Below are positions 30,211 to 38,889 of a stretch of DNA of 64,000 bases, in pieces. Within the stretch, counting starts at the first letter, position 1. Each line of letters starts with the position of its first letter. Made by a program: the position numbers and the translations under genes. Origin of the DNA: Amycolatopsis sp. 2-15 (GTDB lineage: Bacteria > Actinomycetota > Actinomycetes > Mycobacteriales > Pseudonocardiaceae); NCBI RefSeq assembly GCF_030285625.1, contig NZ_CP127294.1, positions 6,480,001 to 6,544,000 on the forward strand, written 5' to 3'. Under the pieces are notes generated by a model. The model was not told where the DNA came from. It saw only the letters and a list, made by a program, of their open reading frames with translations, and ran no database searches.

Positions 30211-31539
30211 TCAGTCTTCGTCACGTTCCAGGGCGGACGAACGCGACGTTTCGCGCATTGTCCCGTACACGATGAGCGAGACGAGGATGCAGCCCGCGAC
30301 GTACCAGAAGAACAGCGACTCGTGCCCCGCCTTCTTCAGCGCCTGCGCGATGAGCTCCGCCGTGCCACCGAAGATCGCCACGGTCAGCGCGTACGGCAGG
30401 CCGACGCCGAGCGCGCGGATCCGCGTGGGGAACAGCTCGGCCTTCACGATCGCGTTGATGGACGTGTAGCCCGTGACGATCACGAGCGCGCCGAGCAGTA
30501 GCAGGAAGGCGAACACCGGCTGCTTCGTGTGCGCCATGGTCGTCATGATCGGGACGGTGAGCACGGTGCCGGCGATGCCGAAGAACATCAGCAGCTTCCG
30601 CCGTCCGATCCGGTCCGACAGCCGCCCGGCCACCGGCTGCAGGAGCGCGAACACGAGCAACGCGATGAACAGGATCCACGTCACCGTGCGGCGCGGGATG
30701 CCGGCGGTGTTCTCGAGGAACTTCTGCGTGTAGGTCGCGTAGGTGTAGAAGGCGACCGTGCCGCCGAGCGTGAGGCCGACGACGAGCGCGATCTCCTTCG
30801 GGTACTTCACGAGCGTGCGCAGCGTGCCGCGTTCGCCGGCCTGCTTGCCCGAACGCGATTCCGCGGCTGCGCGCTCGTAGCTGGCCGACTCGTCCATGCT
30901 GCGCCGCAGCGCCATCACGACCACGGCCGCGACGGCGCCGACCACGAACGCGATGCGCCAGCCCCAGTCGCCCATCTGCGCCTCGGTGAGCACGCTCTGC
31001 AGGATCAGCTGCAGCCCGAGCGCGAGCAGCTGCCCGCCGACGAGCGTCACGTACTGGAAGCTGGAGTAGAACCCGCGTTTGCCGGGAGTGGCCACTTCGG
31101 ACAGATACGTAGCCGAGGTCGAGTACTCACCCCCCACGGAAAGGCCCTGCAGCAGCCGCGCGAGCACGAGCAGGATCGGCGCCGCGACACCGATGGACGC
31201 GTAGCCCGGCGTCGCCGCGATGAGCAGTGAGCCGAACGCCATCATCGAAACCGAGAGCACGAGCGCGCTGCGGCGCCCGAACCGGTCGGCGAAGCGTCCG
31301 AGCATCCACCCGCCGAGCGGGCGCATCAGGAACCCGACCGCGAACACGGCCGCGGTGTTCAGGAACTGGGCTGTCGCGTCGCCGCCGGGGAAGAACGCTT
31401 TGGCGAAGTAGATCGTGAACGCCGAGTAGGCGTACCAGTCGTACCATTCGACGAGATTGCCGATGGAGCCGCGCAGCACGTTGCCGACGACTCGGCGCTC
31501 GCCCTCGCGGGTCGCCGGGGTGGGGATCCGGGTTGTCAT
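30211..31539 (-). CDS. MHS-family (MFS) metabolite:proton symporter
   Basis: The 442-residue permease has about 12 membrane segments. MHS-family features are GNLVEWYDWYAYSAFTIYFA near residue 27, GFLMRPLGGWMLGRFADRFG near 68, RLLQGLSVGGEYSTSATYLS near 128, and RIGRR. This class (KgtP, ShiA, ProP, citrate permeases) takes up small carboxylates or betaines. A 2-oxoglutarate or dicarboxylate substrate would suit the adjacent TAXI/two-component genes, but this cannot be read from the sequence. ATG 31539 has GGAGGTCAAGG right upstream. It is the promoter-proximal gene of the minus-strand unit ending with the TAXI gene. Confidence 0.88.
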   Translation of the reverse strand: MTTRIPTPATREGERRVVGNVLRGSIGNLVEWYDWYAYSAFTIYFAKAFFPGGDATAQFLNTAAVFAVGFLMRPLGGWMLGRFADRFGRRSALVLSVSMMAFGSLLIAATPGYASIGVAAPILLVLARLLQGLSVGGEYSTSATYLSEVATPGKRGFYSSFQYVTLVGGQLLALGLQLILQSVLTEAQMGDWGWRIAFVVGAVAAVVVMALRRSMDESASYERAAAESRSGKQAGERGTLRTLVKYPKEIALVVGLTLGGTVAFYTYATYTQKFLENTAGIPRRTVTWILFIALLVFALLQPVAGRLSDRIGRRKLLMFFGIAGTVLTVPIMTTMAHTKQPVFAFLLLLGALVIVTGYTSINAIVKAELFPTRIRALGVGLPYALTVAIFGGTAELIAQALKKAGHESLFFWYVAGCILVSLIVYGTMRETSRSSALERDED

Positions 31540-32592
<1,053 letters not shown>

Positions 32593-32648
32593 CCTGCCCG
32601 ACTACCGCGACCACCACAAGCGATATCACCCAAGACTGGAGGAACCCC

Positions 32649-33416
32649 TTGCCCGGACTGCTCGAAGGCAAGCGGCTGCTGATCACCGGCGTCATCACCG
32701 ACGCCTCGCTCGCGTTCCACGCGGCCAAGATCGCGCAGCAGGAGGGCGCTGAGGTCGTGCTCACCGGCTTCGGCCGGCTCTCGCTGGTGAAGACGATCGC
32801 CAAGCGCCTCCCGAAGCCGGCGCCCGTGCTCGAGCTGGACGTGACGAACTCCGAGCACCTCGACTCGCTGGCCGACCGCGTGCGTGAGCACGTCGACGGC
32901 CTCGACGGCGTGCTGCACTCGATCGGCTTCGCCCCGCAGACCTGCCTGGGCGCGCCGTTCCTGGACGCGCCGAGCGACGACGTGAAGATCGCCGTGGACG
33001 TGTCGGCGTTCTCGTTCAAGTCGCTGGCCGTGGCGACGCTGCCGCTGCTTTCGCGCGGCTCGTCGATCGTCGGCATGGACTTCGACGCGCGCGTGGCGTG
33101 GCCGGCCTACAACTGGATGGGCGTCGCGAAGGCGGCCCTGGAGTCGGTGAACCGCTACCTCGCGCGGGACCTCGGCCCGCGCGGCATCCGCGTGAACCTG
33201 GTCAGCGCCGGTCCGATGAAAACGATGGCCGCGAAGTCGATCCCGGGCTTCAACGAGCTCGAAGACGGCTGGAACGAGCGTGCCCCGCTCGGCTGGGACA
33301 GCTCCGACCCGGACCCGACGGCCAAGACCGTCTGTGTCGCGCTGTCGGACTGGCTGCCCGCCACCACCGGCTCGATGATCATGGTCGACGGCGGCGTGCA
33401 CGCGCTCGGCATATGA
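32649..33416 (+). CDS. inhA: Enoyl-ACP reductase InhA/FabI
   Basis: The 255-residue enzyme reduces trans-2-enoyl-ACP with NADH, the last step of each elongation cycle. It aligns closely with mycobacterial InhA: GLLEGKRLLITGVITDASLA at the N-terminus, LHSIGFAPQT (Ser and Ile of the isoniazid-NAD site are kept), IVGMDFDARVAWPAYNWMGV with the catalytic Tyr and then Lys in AK, and DWLPATTGSMIMVDGG near the end. It is shorter in the substrate-binding loop before LEDGWNERAPLGW than InhA, as expected for a shorter-chain enzyme. TTG 32649 is the start, with GGAGGAA 4-10 bases upstream; no ATG or GTG is better placed. Confidence 0.93.
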   Translation: MPGLLEGKRLLITGVITDASLAFHAAKIAQQEGAEVVLTGFGRLSLVKTIAKRLPKPAPVLELDVTNSEHLDSLADRVREHVDGLDGVLHSIGFAPQTCLGAPFLDAPSDDVKIAVDVSAFSFKSLAVATLPLLSRGSSIVGMDFDARVAWPAYNWMGVAKAALESVNRYLARDLGPRGIRVNLVSAGPMKTMAAKSIPGFNELEDGWNERAPLGWDSSDPDPTAKTVCVALSDWLPATTGSMIMVDGGVHALGI

Positions 33417-33427
33417 GTTCTTTCCTT

Positions 33428-33472
33428 ACGGCGAACGGCTCCCGCGAAGTTTTCGCAGGAGCCGTTCGCCGT
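33428..33472. terminator. Terminator after inhA
   Basis: ACGGCGAACGGCTCC (33428-33442) pairs with GGAGCCGTTCGCCGT (33458-33472). The loop can extend the stem with GCGAA/TTCGC. It lies between the convergent inhA and MFS genes. Confidence 0.85.
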
Positions 33473-33473
33473 T

Positions 33474-34676
33474 TCACCGCGCGGCCGGTTGGGTCACCGG
33501 TTCTTCGGGGGAGAGCGCCGGAACGCGCGCGTCGTCGGACCGCTGCAGGCGCACGGCGAACGTCAGGGCGGCCAGCGCCAGCCCGCCGAGCCCCACGCTC
33601 ACCCAGGCGACGCTCGGGAAGCCGAGACCCGCGTTGATCGCGACGCCGCCGACCCACGGGCCCGCGGTGTTGCCGACGTTGAAGCCCGACGTGGTGCTGG
33701 CGCCGACCAGGGTGGACGATCCGCCCGCGACCGAGTACGCGCGGACGTTGAGGGCCGGGTTGGCCGCGAAGGCCGCGCCGCCGAGCACGAGGACCGCGAT
33801 CACGGCCACCATCAGGTCCGAGGTGACCGCCAGCGCGACGAGCGCGACGACGGCCAGCCCCAGGCTGCCGTAGAGCGTCGAGAACGGGTGGGCGTCGGCG
33901 AGCTTGCCACCCGCGAGGATGCCGATCAGCGCACCGGCGCCGAAGAGCACCAGCACGAGCGGGACCCACGAAGACGGCAGGCCGTCGGTCGTCGTGAGCA
34001 ACGGCGCGAGGTAGCTGAACGTCGCGAAGACCATGGCCTGCGTCAGCGCGATCACGCCCAGCGCCAGCCACACGCGCCCGTTGCGGAAGACCTGCAGCTC
34101 GGTCCGCACCCGCAGGGCCGAGGAGTCCGCGACGGTGCGCGGCACGAACGCGAGGACACCGACGACGGCCACCACGGTCAGCGCCGCCACCGCCCAGAAC
34201 GCGGTGCGCCAGCCCGCGTGCTGGCCGAGGAGGGTGCCGGCGGGGACACCGGCGATGTTCGCCAGGGTCAGCCCGCCGACCAGCACCGCGAGCGCCCGGC
34301 CCCGGCGCGCGGCGGGGACGAGCGAAACGGTGGTCGCCGCGGCGACGGCCCAGAACCCGGCGCAGGCCAGGGCGCTCACGATCCGGGTCGCGAAGAGCAG
34401 GCGGTAGCCCGGTGCGAGCGCGCCGACGACGTGCGAGCCCGCGAACACCACGAGTAGCGCGAGCAGGGTCGTGCGACGGGGCAGCTTGAGCGTGCCGACG
34501 GCCAGCAGCGGCGCGCCGACCACCATGCCGACGGCGAACGCCGAGATGAGCAGGCCGGCGTCGGGGATGCTGACGCCGAGGTCGGCCGCCATCCCGGGCA
34601 GCAGGCCGGTGATCATGAACTCCGAGGTGCCGAGGGCGAAGATGCTGAGCCCGAGCACGAAGACGGCCAGGGGCAC
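33474..34676 (-). CDS. MFS drug-efflux-type transporter
   Basis: The 400-residue, 12-helix transporter resembles the Cmx/CmlR-type (DHA1) drug:proton antiporters: FALGTSEFMITGLLPGMAAD near residue 13, and the antiporter motif region SALACAGFWAVAAATTVSLV with later NIAGVPAGTLLGQHAGWRTA. Repeated small residues mark the second half. GTG 34676 has AGGAGAG about 10 bases upstream. The TetR gene at 34766 is upstream on the same strand, and a matching operator-like sequence precedes each gene, so the transporter is probably induced when its substrate releases the TetR protein. Substrate unknown. Confidence 0.88.
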   Translation of the reverse strand: MPLAVFVLGLSIFALGTSEFMITGLLPGMAADLGVSIPDAGLLISAFAVGMVVGAPLLAVGTLKLPRRTTLLALLVVFAGSHVVGALAPGYRLLFATRIVSALACAGFWAVAAATTVSLVPAARRGRALAVLVGGLTLANIAGVPAGTLLGQHAGWRTAFWAVAALTVVAVVGVLAFVPRTVADSSALRVRTELQVFRNGRVWLALGVIALTQAMVFATFSYLAPLLTTTDGLPSSWVPLVLVLFGAGALIGILAGGKLADAHPFSTLYGSLGLAVVALVALAVTSDLMVAVIAVLVLGGAAFAANPALNVRAYSVAGGSSTLVGASTTSGFNVGNTAGPWVGGVAINAGLGFPSVAWVSVGLGGLALAALTFAVRLQRSDDARVPALSPEEPVTQPAAR

Positions 34677-34690
34677 GGTTCGTCTCTCCT

Positions 34691-34712
34691 TTTTGGATCG
34701 AGTGTTACAAAA
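34691..34712. promoter_or_regulatory. TetR-type operator candidate before the MFS gene
   Basis: The plus strand reads TTTTGGATCGAGTGTTACAA then AA. It shares the pattern TTTTGGATnG-N6-TACAnAA with the site at 35368-35389 in front of the tetR gene. It lies 14 bp upstream of the MFS start. Confidence 0.55.
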
Positions 34713-34765
34713 CTGGCTCATGACACACCGACGCCGATGGCGGATGGCGATTGAGGTGGCTTGGG

Positions 34766-35350
34766 TCAGCGACGGGCGAGCGCGGCGACGGCGATGTCGG
34801 CGACCGCCGTCATGGCCGGGCGTTCCGCGCCGCGGCGCGACATCAGCCGTAGCCCGCTCACGGTGCTGTGCACGAACTCCGCAATGTCACGCGGATCCCG
34901 GTCGCGGGTGATGCTGCCGTCGGCCTGGCCGACGCGGGCGCACTCGGCGAGCGAGGCCAGGTGCGCGGCGGTGTCGGCCTGTACGCGCGCCGTGATCTCG
35001 GGGTCCCCGGTGCCGAACTCGGCGACAGTGTTCACCACCAGGCAGCCGCGGCGGCCGTGGGTGAGCTCGTCGTCGATCACCGACGCCAGGAGCCGGCGGA
35101 TCGCGTCGAGACCGTCATCCGCTTGTTCCAATACGGCGGCCCGGCCACGGACGCCGAGTTCGATGTAGTGCTCGAGCGCGCGCCGGAACAGGATTTCCTT
35201 GCTGGTGAAGGTGTTGTACACGCTGCTACGGCCCAGCCCGGTCGCGGCGCAGAGGTCCTGTGTCGAGGTCGCCTCGTAGCCGCGAGCCCAGAAGGCGTTC
35301 ATGGCGCCTTCGAGGGCTTCGGTCTCGTCGAACTCGCGTGGCCGGGGCAT
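34766..35350 (-). CDS. TetR-family repressor
   Basis: The 194-residue regulator has its HTH at about 10-55: NAFWARGYEATSTQDLCAAT followed by GLGRSSVYNTFTSKEILFRR. This form is like the subclass that controls drug pumps or dehydrogenases (ATG start, MPRPREFDETEAL). The C-terminal ligand domain holds LTHGRRGCLVVNTVAEFGTG. ATG 35350 is chosen by family N-terminus; the frame continues upstream to 35389 without homology. It sits between the MFS gene (same strand) and hemH (divergent). The operator-like motif occurs before itself and before the MFS gene, arguing for control of both. An effect on hemH is possible, as the site is only 39 bp from its start. Confidence 0.87.
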   Translation of the reverse strand: MPRPREFDETEALEGAMNAFWARGYEATSTQDLCAATGLGRSSVYNTFTSKEILFRRALEHYIELGVRGRAAVLEQADDGLDAIRRLLASVIDDELTHGRRGCLVVNTVAEFGTGDPEITARVQADTAAHLASLAECARVGQADGSITRDRDPRDIAEFVHSTVSGLRLMSRRGAERPAMTAVADIAVAALARR

Positions 35351-35367
35351 GAGGACACCGTACCAGG

Positions 35368-35389
35368 TTTTGGATAGGTCAGTACACAA
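35368..35389. promoter_or_regulatory. TetR-type operator candidate between tetR and hemH
   Basis: The plus strand reads TTTTGGATAGGTCAGTACAC then AA, with 15 of 22 positions equal to the site before the MFS gene at 34691-34712, including both outer blocks. It is 18 bp upstream of the tetR start. Confidence 0.55.
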
Positions 35390-35427
35390 TGAGCCCGCTC
35401 CGTCGTGGGCGCCGCCACAGGGGCAAG

Positions 35428-36480
35428 ATGGAAACCGTGGGTTACGACGCGTTGTTATGGCTTTCGTTCGGCGGTCCGGAGGGGCCCGACGAGGTGATGC
35501 CGTTCCTGGAGAACGTCACCCGGGGCCGCGGGGTGCCGCGCGAGCGGCTGCTGGAGGTCGCCGAGCACTACCAGCACTTCGGCGGGGTGTCGCCGATCAA
35601 CCGGCTCAACCGCGCGGCCATCGCGGCCGTCGAGAAGCAGCTGGCGGCCGAGGGCCTGGACCTGCCGGTGTACTTCGGCAACCGCAACTGGCAGCCCATG
35701 GTGGAGGACACCGTGGCGCGGATGAAGGCCGACGGCGTGCGGCGCGTGCTCGCGTTCCCCACCAGCGCCTACGGCGGTTACTCCGCGTGCCGCCAGTACG
35801 ACGAGGACATCGTGCGTGCCCGCGAAGCCGTGGGTCCCGACGCGCCGGAGATCGTGAAGCTGCGCCAGTTCTTCGACCACCCGCTGTTCGTCACCGCGAT
35901 CGCCGACGCGGTGCGCGCCGCCCACGCGCGCCTCGGCGACCGCCCGGACACGCGCACGGTCTTCACCGCGCACTCCGTGCCTGTGAGCGCCGACGTCGCG
36001 TCCGGTCCGCCCGCCGAAGGGGGCCGGCGCTACTCCCGCCAGATCGCCGAAGCGGCGCGGCTGGTGGCCGCCGAGGCGGGCATCGCGGAGTACGACGTGG
36101 TCTGGCAGTCGCGCTCGGGGCCGCCGCAGGTGCCGTGGCTGGAGCCGGACATCGTCGACCACCTCGACGCGCTGCACGCCGACGGCGTGAAGTCCGTAGT
36201 GGTCAGCCCGATCGGCTTCGTCTCGGACCACCTCGAGGTGATCTGGGACCTCGACAACGAAGCCGCCGAGCGCGCTGCCGAACACGGCATGGCCTTCGCC
36301 CGCGCCGCGACGCCTGACGTGGACCCGCGCTTCGCCGAGCTGGTGGTGGAACTGGTGCGGGAGCACGTTTCCGCCGCGCCGGCCCGCAAGCTCTCGCCCT
36401 TCTCGGCTGCCGGCTGCTCGGTCAACGGCGCGCCCTGCTCGGTCGGGTGCTGCGAGCCGGCGAAGCGTCCCGCCCGCTGA
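35428..36480 (+). CDS. hemH: Ferrochelatase (coproporphyrin-type) with Fe-S cysteine motif
   Basis: The 350-residue enzyme inserts Fe2+ into coproporphyrin III in the actinobacterial heme route (HemH, also called CpfC). Family motifs are [20 protein letters not shown] near residue 9, [16 protein letters not shown] near 79, [11 protein letters not shown] near 182 with the catalytic His, and [20 protein letters not shown] near 255 with the catalytic Glu region. An internal cysteine ([12 protein letters not shown]) plus C-terminal cysteines in [16 protein letters not shown] match the [2Fe-2S] ligand pattern of mycobacterial ferrochelatase. ATG 35428 follows an AGGGG site; GTG 35437 is possible. 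It follows fabG-inhA by order, as in M. tuberculosis, but with an MFS/TetR pair between. Confidence 0.93.
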   Translation: METVGYDALLWLSFGGPEGPDEVMPFLENVTRGRGVPRERLLEVAEHYQHFGGVSPINRLNRAAIAAVEKQLAAEGLDLPVYFGNRNWQPMVEDTVARMKADGVRRVLAFPTSAYGGYSACRQYDEDIVRAREAVGPDAPEIVKLRQFFDHPLFVTAIADAVRAAHARLGDRPDTRTVFTAHSVPVSADVASGPPAEGGRRYSRQIAEAARLVAAEAGIAEYDVVWQSRSGPPQVPWLEPDIVDHLDALHADGVKSVVVSPIGFVSDHLEVIWDLDNEAAERAAEHGMAFARAATPDVDPRFAELVVELVREHVSAAPARKLSPFSAAGCSVNGAPCSVGCCEPAKRPAR

Positions 36481-36490
36481 TCTTGAAGAG

Positions 36491-36523
36491 CCCGCGTTGC
36501 CCGGGAAAACCGGGCAACGCGGG
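36491..36523 (+). terminator. Rho-independent-type terminator after hemH
   Basis: CCCGCGTTGCCCGG (36491-36504) pairs with CCGGGCAACGCGGG (36510-36523) around a GAAAA loop. It follows the hemH stop by 10 bp. The gap to the next gene (36594, convergent) is otherwise empty. Confidence 0.88.
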
Positions 36524-36593
36524 CAAAAAGCACGTTGTTCGCTATCGGCTGAGGCCGGGGTGCGCGTTCGCGGTCAGCTGACCGTGGAGAACC

Positions 36594-37391
36594 TCACGAT
36601 TGCCGGTCGGTCTGCTCCGCGAACACCCGCACCGCTTCGTTGACCGACGCCGTGCGAGCCGTGCGTACGGCGTCGGACAACGGCCGCAACGCTTCGGCTC
36701 GACGGCTGGCGGCCGAAGCGGACAGCGCGCCACCCGGGTCGTCGGTGCGGGCGATCGCCAGGATCGCGGAGATCTCCTCCGCGCGCTGCAGCACCCGCAG
36801 CGCCCGCGCGGGTGTGCCGGCCGGCCACTCCACCTGCGGTCGCGACCGCAGGTGCGCCGACAGCTCGGCGCGCACGCCGGGGCGGTCGCTGGCCACGTCC
36901 AGCGCCTGCAACGCACCCGCGCTGGCGCGGATCGCGTCCGTGAGCCCGTGTTCGGCGTCGGGCAGCGACTGGTACTCCAGCGGAACCGGGGTGGGCACCG
37001 AGTAGACCGTCCAGCGCATCAGGCCTTCCGCGATCGGCTCGGGCACGAGACCGAAGCCGAGCTCGGTCAGTACCACCGCGTCACCGCAGCGCAGCGCCGC
37101 TTCGGCGAACGGCCCGCCCCCGCCGAGGCCGCGGACGTCGCCGGGCACGGGGAGCACGAGCTGCGCCATCTTCACGCTCTGCGCGCGCAGCGCCATGAGC
37201 AGCTGGACCGGGGTGGCGGCGCGATGGAACGCCAGCGGGAGCTCGAAGGCTTCGGCGGCGGGGGCGTCGGCCGCGACGACGTCGTGCGCTTCGCCCCAGG
37301 CAGCGAGGGCGTCGAGCACATCGTCGGAAGCGGCGGCTCCGTTGAGCCACGCGGAGGACCAGACGGCGAGGGTCGCACTGGGACGGCACAC
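36594..37391 (-). CDS. Conserved hypothetical protein (position of Rv1486c)
   Basis: The function of this 265-residue soluble protein is not recognised. It is Ala- and Leu-rich, mostly helical, with motifs QLVLPVPGDVRGLGGGGPFA and GFGLVPEPIAEGLMRWTVYS. It has no signal or membrane segment. In M. tuberculosis the gene after ferrochelatase on the opposite strand is Rv1486c, also a conserved unknown, so this may be its ortholog (by order only). GTG 37391 lacks a ribosome site, but TAAAAT lies 8 bp upstream on the minus strand, which fits a leaderless mRNA. Confidence 0.75.
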   Translation of the reverse strand: MCRPSATLAVWSSAWLNGAAASDDVLDALAAWGEAHDVVAADAPAAEAFELPLAFHRAATPVQLLMALRAQSVKMAQLVLPVPGDVRGLGGGGPFAEAALRCGDAVVLTELGFGLVPEPIAEGLMRWTVYSVPTPVPLEYQSLPDAEHGLTDAIRASAGALQALDVASDRPGVRAELSAHLRSRPQVEWPAGTPARALRVLQRAEEISAILAIARTDDPGGALSASAASRRAEALRPLSDAVRTARTASVNEAVRVFAEQTDRQS

Positions 37392-37491
37392 GACGCCCTA
37401 TTTTACCGGTAGCCCGCCCTTCGTGGACGATCGCCCACGCTGGAGTCGCTCCACGTCGACGTACGCCGAAACGGTAAGTAGCGTCGATGCC

Positions 37492-38889
37492 GTGACCGTT
37501 GTCCCAGACTCACTTCCCCGTACCGCGGGCGAGCTCCGCGCCGCCGGGTACACCCCGCGCCCCATCGCGCAGGAGATCCACGACAATCTGCTGACCGCCC
37601 TTCGGGAAGGCCGCGACGCGTGGCCCGGCATCGTCGGCTTCTCCCGCACCGTCCTGCCGCAGCTCGAGCGCGCGCTGCTCGCCGGCCACGACGTCGTCCT
37701 GCTCGGCGAACGAGGCCAGGGCAAGACCCGCCTGTTGCGCACCCTCGCCGGCCTGCTCGACGAGTGGACCCCCGTCATCGAGGGCTCCGAGCTCGGCGAG
37801 CACCCCCTCGACCCGATCACCCCCGCCTCGATCCGCCGCGCGGCGGAGCTGGGCGACGACCTGCCCGTGGCGTGGCGCCACCGCAGCGAGCGCTACACCG
37901 AGAAGCTCGCGACGCCGGACACGTCCGTCGGTGACCTCATCGGCGACGTCGACCCGGTGAAGGTGGCCGAGGGCCGCAGCCTCGGCGACCCGGAGACGAT
38001 CCACTTCGGGCTCGTCCCACGCGCCCACCGCGGCATCGTGGCGATCAACGAGCTGCCCGACCTCGCCGAGCGCATCCAGGTCGCGCTGCTCAACGTGATG
38101 GAGGAGCGCGACATCCAGGTCCGCGGCTACACGCTGCGGCTGCCGTTGGACGTGCTGCTCGTCGCCACCGCCAACCCCGAGGACTACACCAACCGCGGCC
38201 GCATCATCACGCCGCTGAAGGACCGCTTCGGCGCGGAGATCCGCACGCACTACCCGCTCGACGTCGAAGCCGAAGTCGCCGTGGTGAAGCAAGAGGCGCA
38301 CCTCGTCGCCGAGGTCGGCGAGCCGCTGCTGGAGGTGCTGGCCCGGTTCGTGCGCAACCTGCGCGAGTCGCCGGTGATCGACCAGCGCTCCGGCGTGTCG
38401 GCGCGTTTCGCCGTGGCCGCCGCCGAAACGGTCGCCGCCGCGGCGCTGCGCCGTGCGGCGCTCACGGGGGAGGACCCGGCCGTCGCGCGGCCGGTCGACC
38501 TCGAAGCGGTGCCCGCCGTGCTGCGCGGGAAGATTGAGTTCGAACCTGGTGAGGAGGGCCGCGAGGTCGAGCACCTCGTGCACCTGATGCGCCGGGCCGT
38601 CGCGGAGACCGCGCGCGAGCGCTTCGCTGGACTGGACCTGCGTCCGCTGTCCGACGCCGTCGCCGACGGCCACCTGGTGGCCACCGGCGAGCGCGTGCCG
38701 GCCCGCGACGTGCTCGCCGCCCTGCCGGAGCTGCCGGTGCTGCACGAGGTCGCCCAGCGTGCCGGGGTGTCCTCCGACGAGCCGGCCGGTCGTATCGCGG
38801 CCGCGGTGGAGCTGGCCCTGGAGTCGCTGTTCCTCGCCCGGCGGCTGGCGAAGGACTCCGACGAGAACACCACGGTGTACGGCCAGTAA
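37492..38889 (+). CDS. MoxR/Mg-chelatase-type AAA+ ATPase (Rv0958-like)
   Basis: The 465-residue ATPase has Walker A DVVLLGERGQGKTRLLRTLA near residue 65, Walker B GIVAINELPDLAERIQVALL near 182, and sensor-type LLVATANPEDYTNRGRIITP near 222. This is the Mg-chelatase ChlI-like subclass found beside a large VWA protein, as in Rv0958-Rv0959. GTG 37492 has no Shine-Dalgarno but TAGCGT ends 7 bp upstream, so the transcript is probably leaderless. The stop overlaps the VWA start (TAATG), so the two are coupled. The pair is likely an ATPase-adaptor machine; its target is not known. Confidence 0.9.
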   Translation: MTVVPDSLPRTAGELRAAGYTPRPIAQEIHDNLLTALREGRDAWPGIVGFSRTVLPQLERALLAGHDVVLLGERGQGKTRLLRTLAGLLDEWTPVIEGSELGEHPLDPITPASIRRAAELGDDLPVAWRHRSERYTEKLATPDTSVGDLIGDVDPVKVAEGRSLGDPETIHFGLVPRAHRGIVAINELPDLAERIQVALLNVMEERDIQVRGYTLRLPLDVLLVATANPEDYTNRGRIITPLKDRFGAEIRTHYPLDVEAEVAVVKQEAHLVAEVGEPLLEVLARFVRNLRESPVIDQRSGVSARFAVAAAETVAAAALRRAALTGEDPAVARPVDLEAVPAVLRGKIEFEPGEEGREVEHLVHLMRRAVAETARERFAGLDLRPLSDAVADGHLVATGERVPARDVLAALPELPVLHEVAQRAGVSSDEPAGRIAAAVELALESLFLARRLAKDSDENTTVYGQ

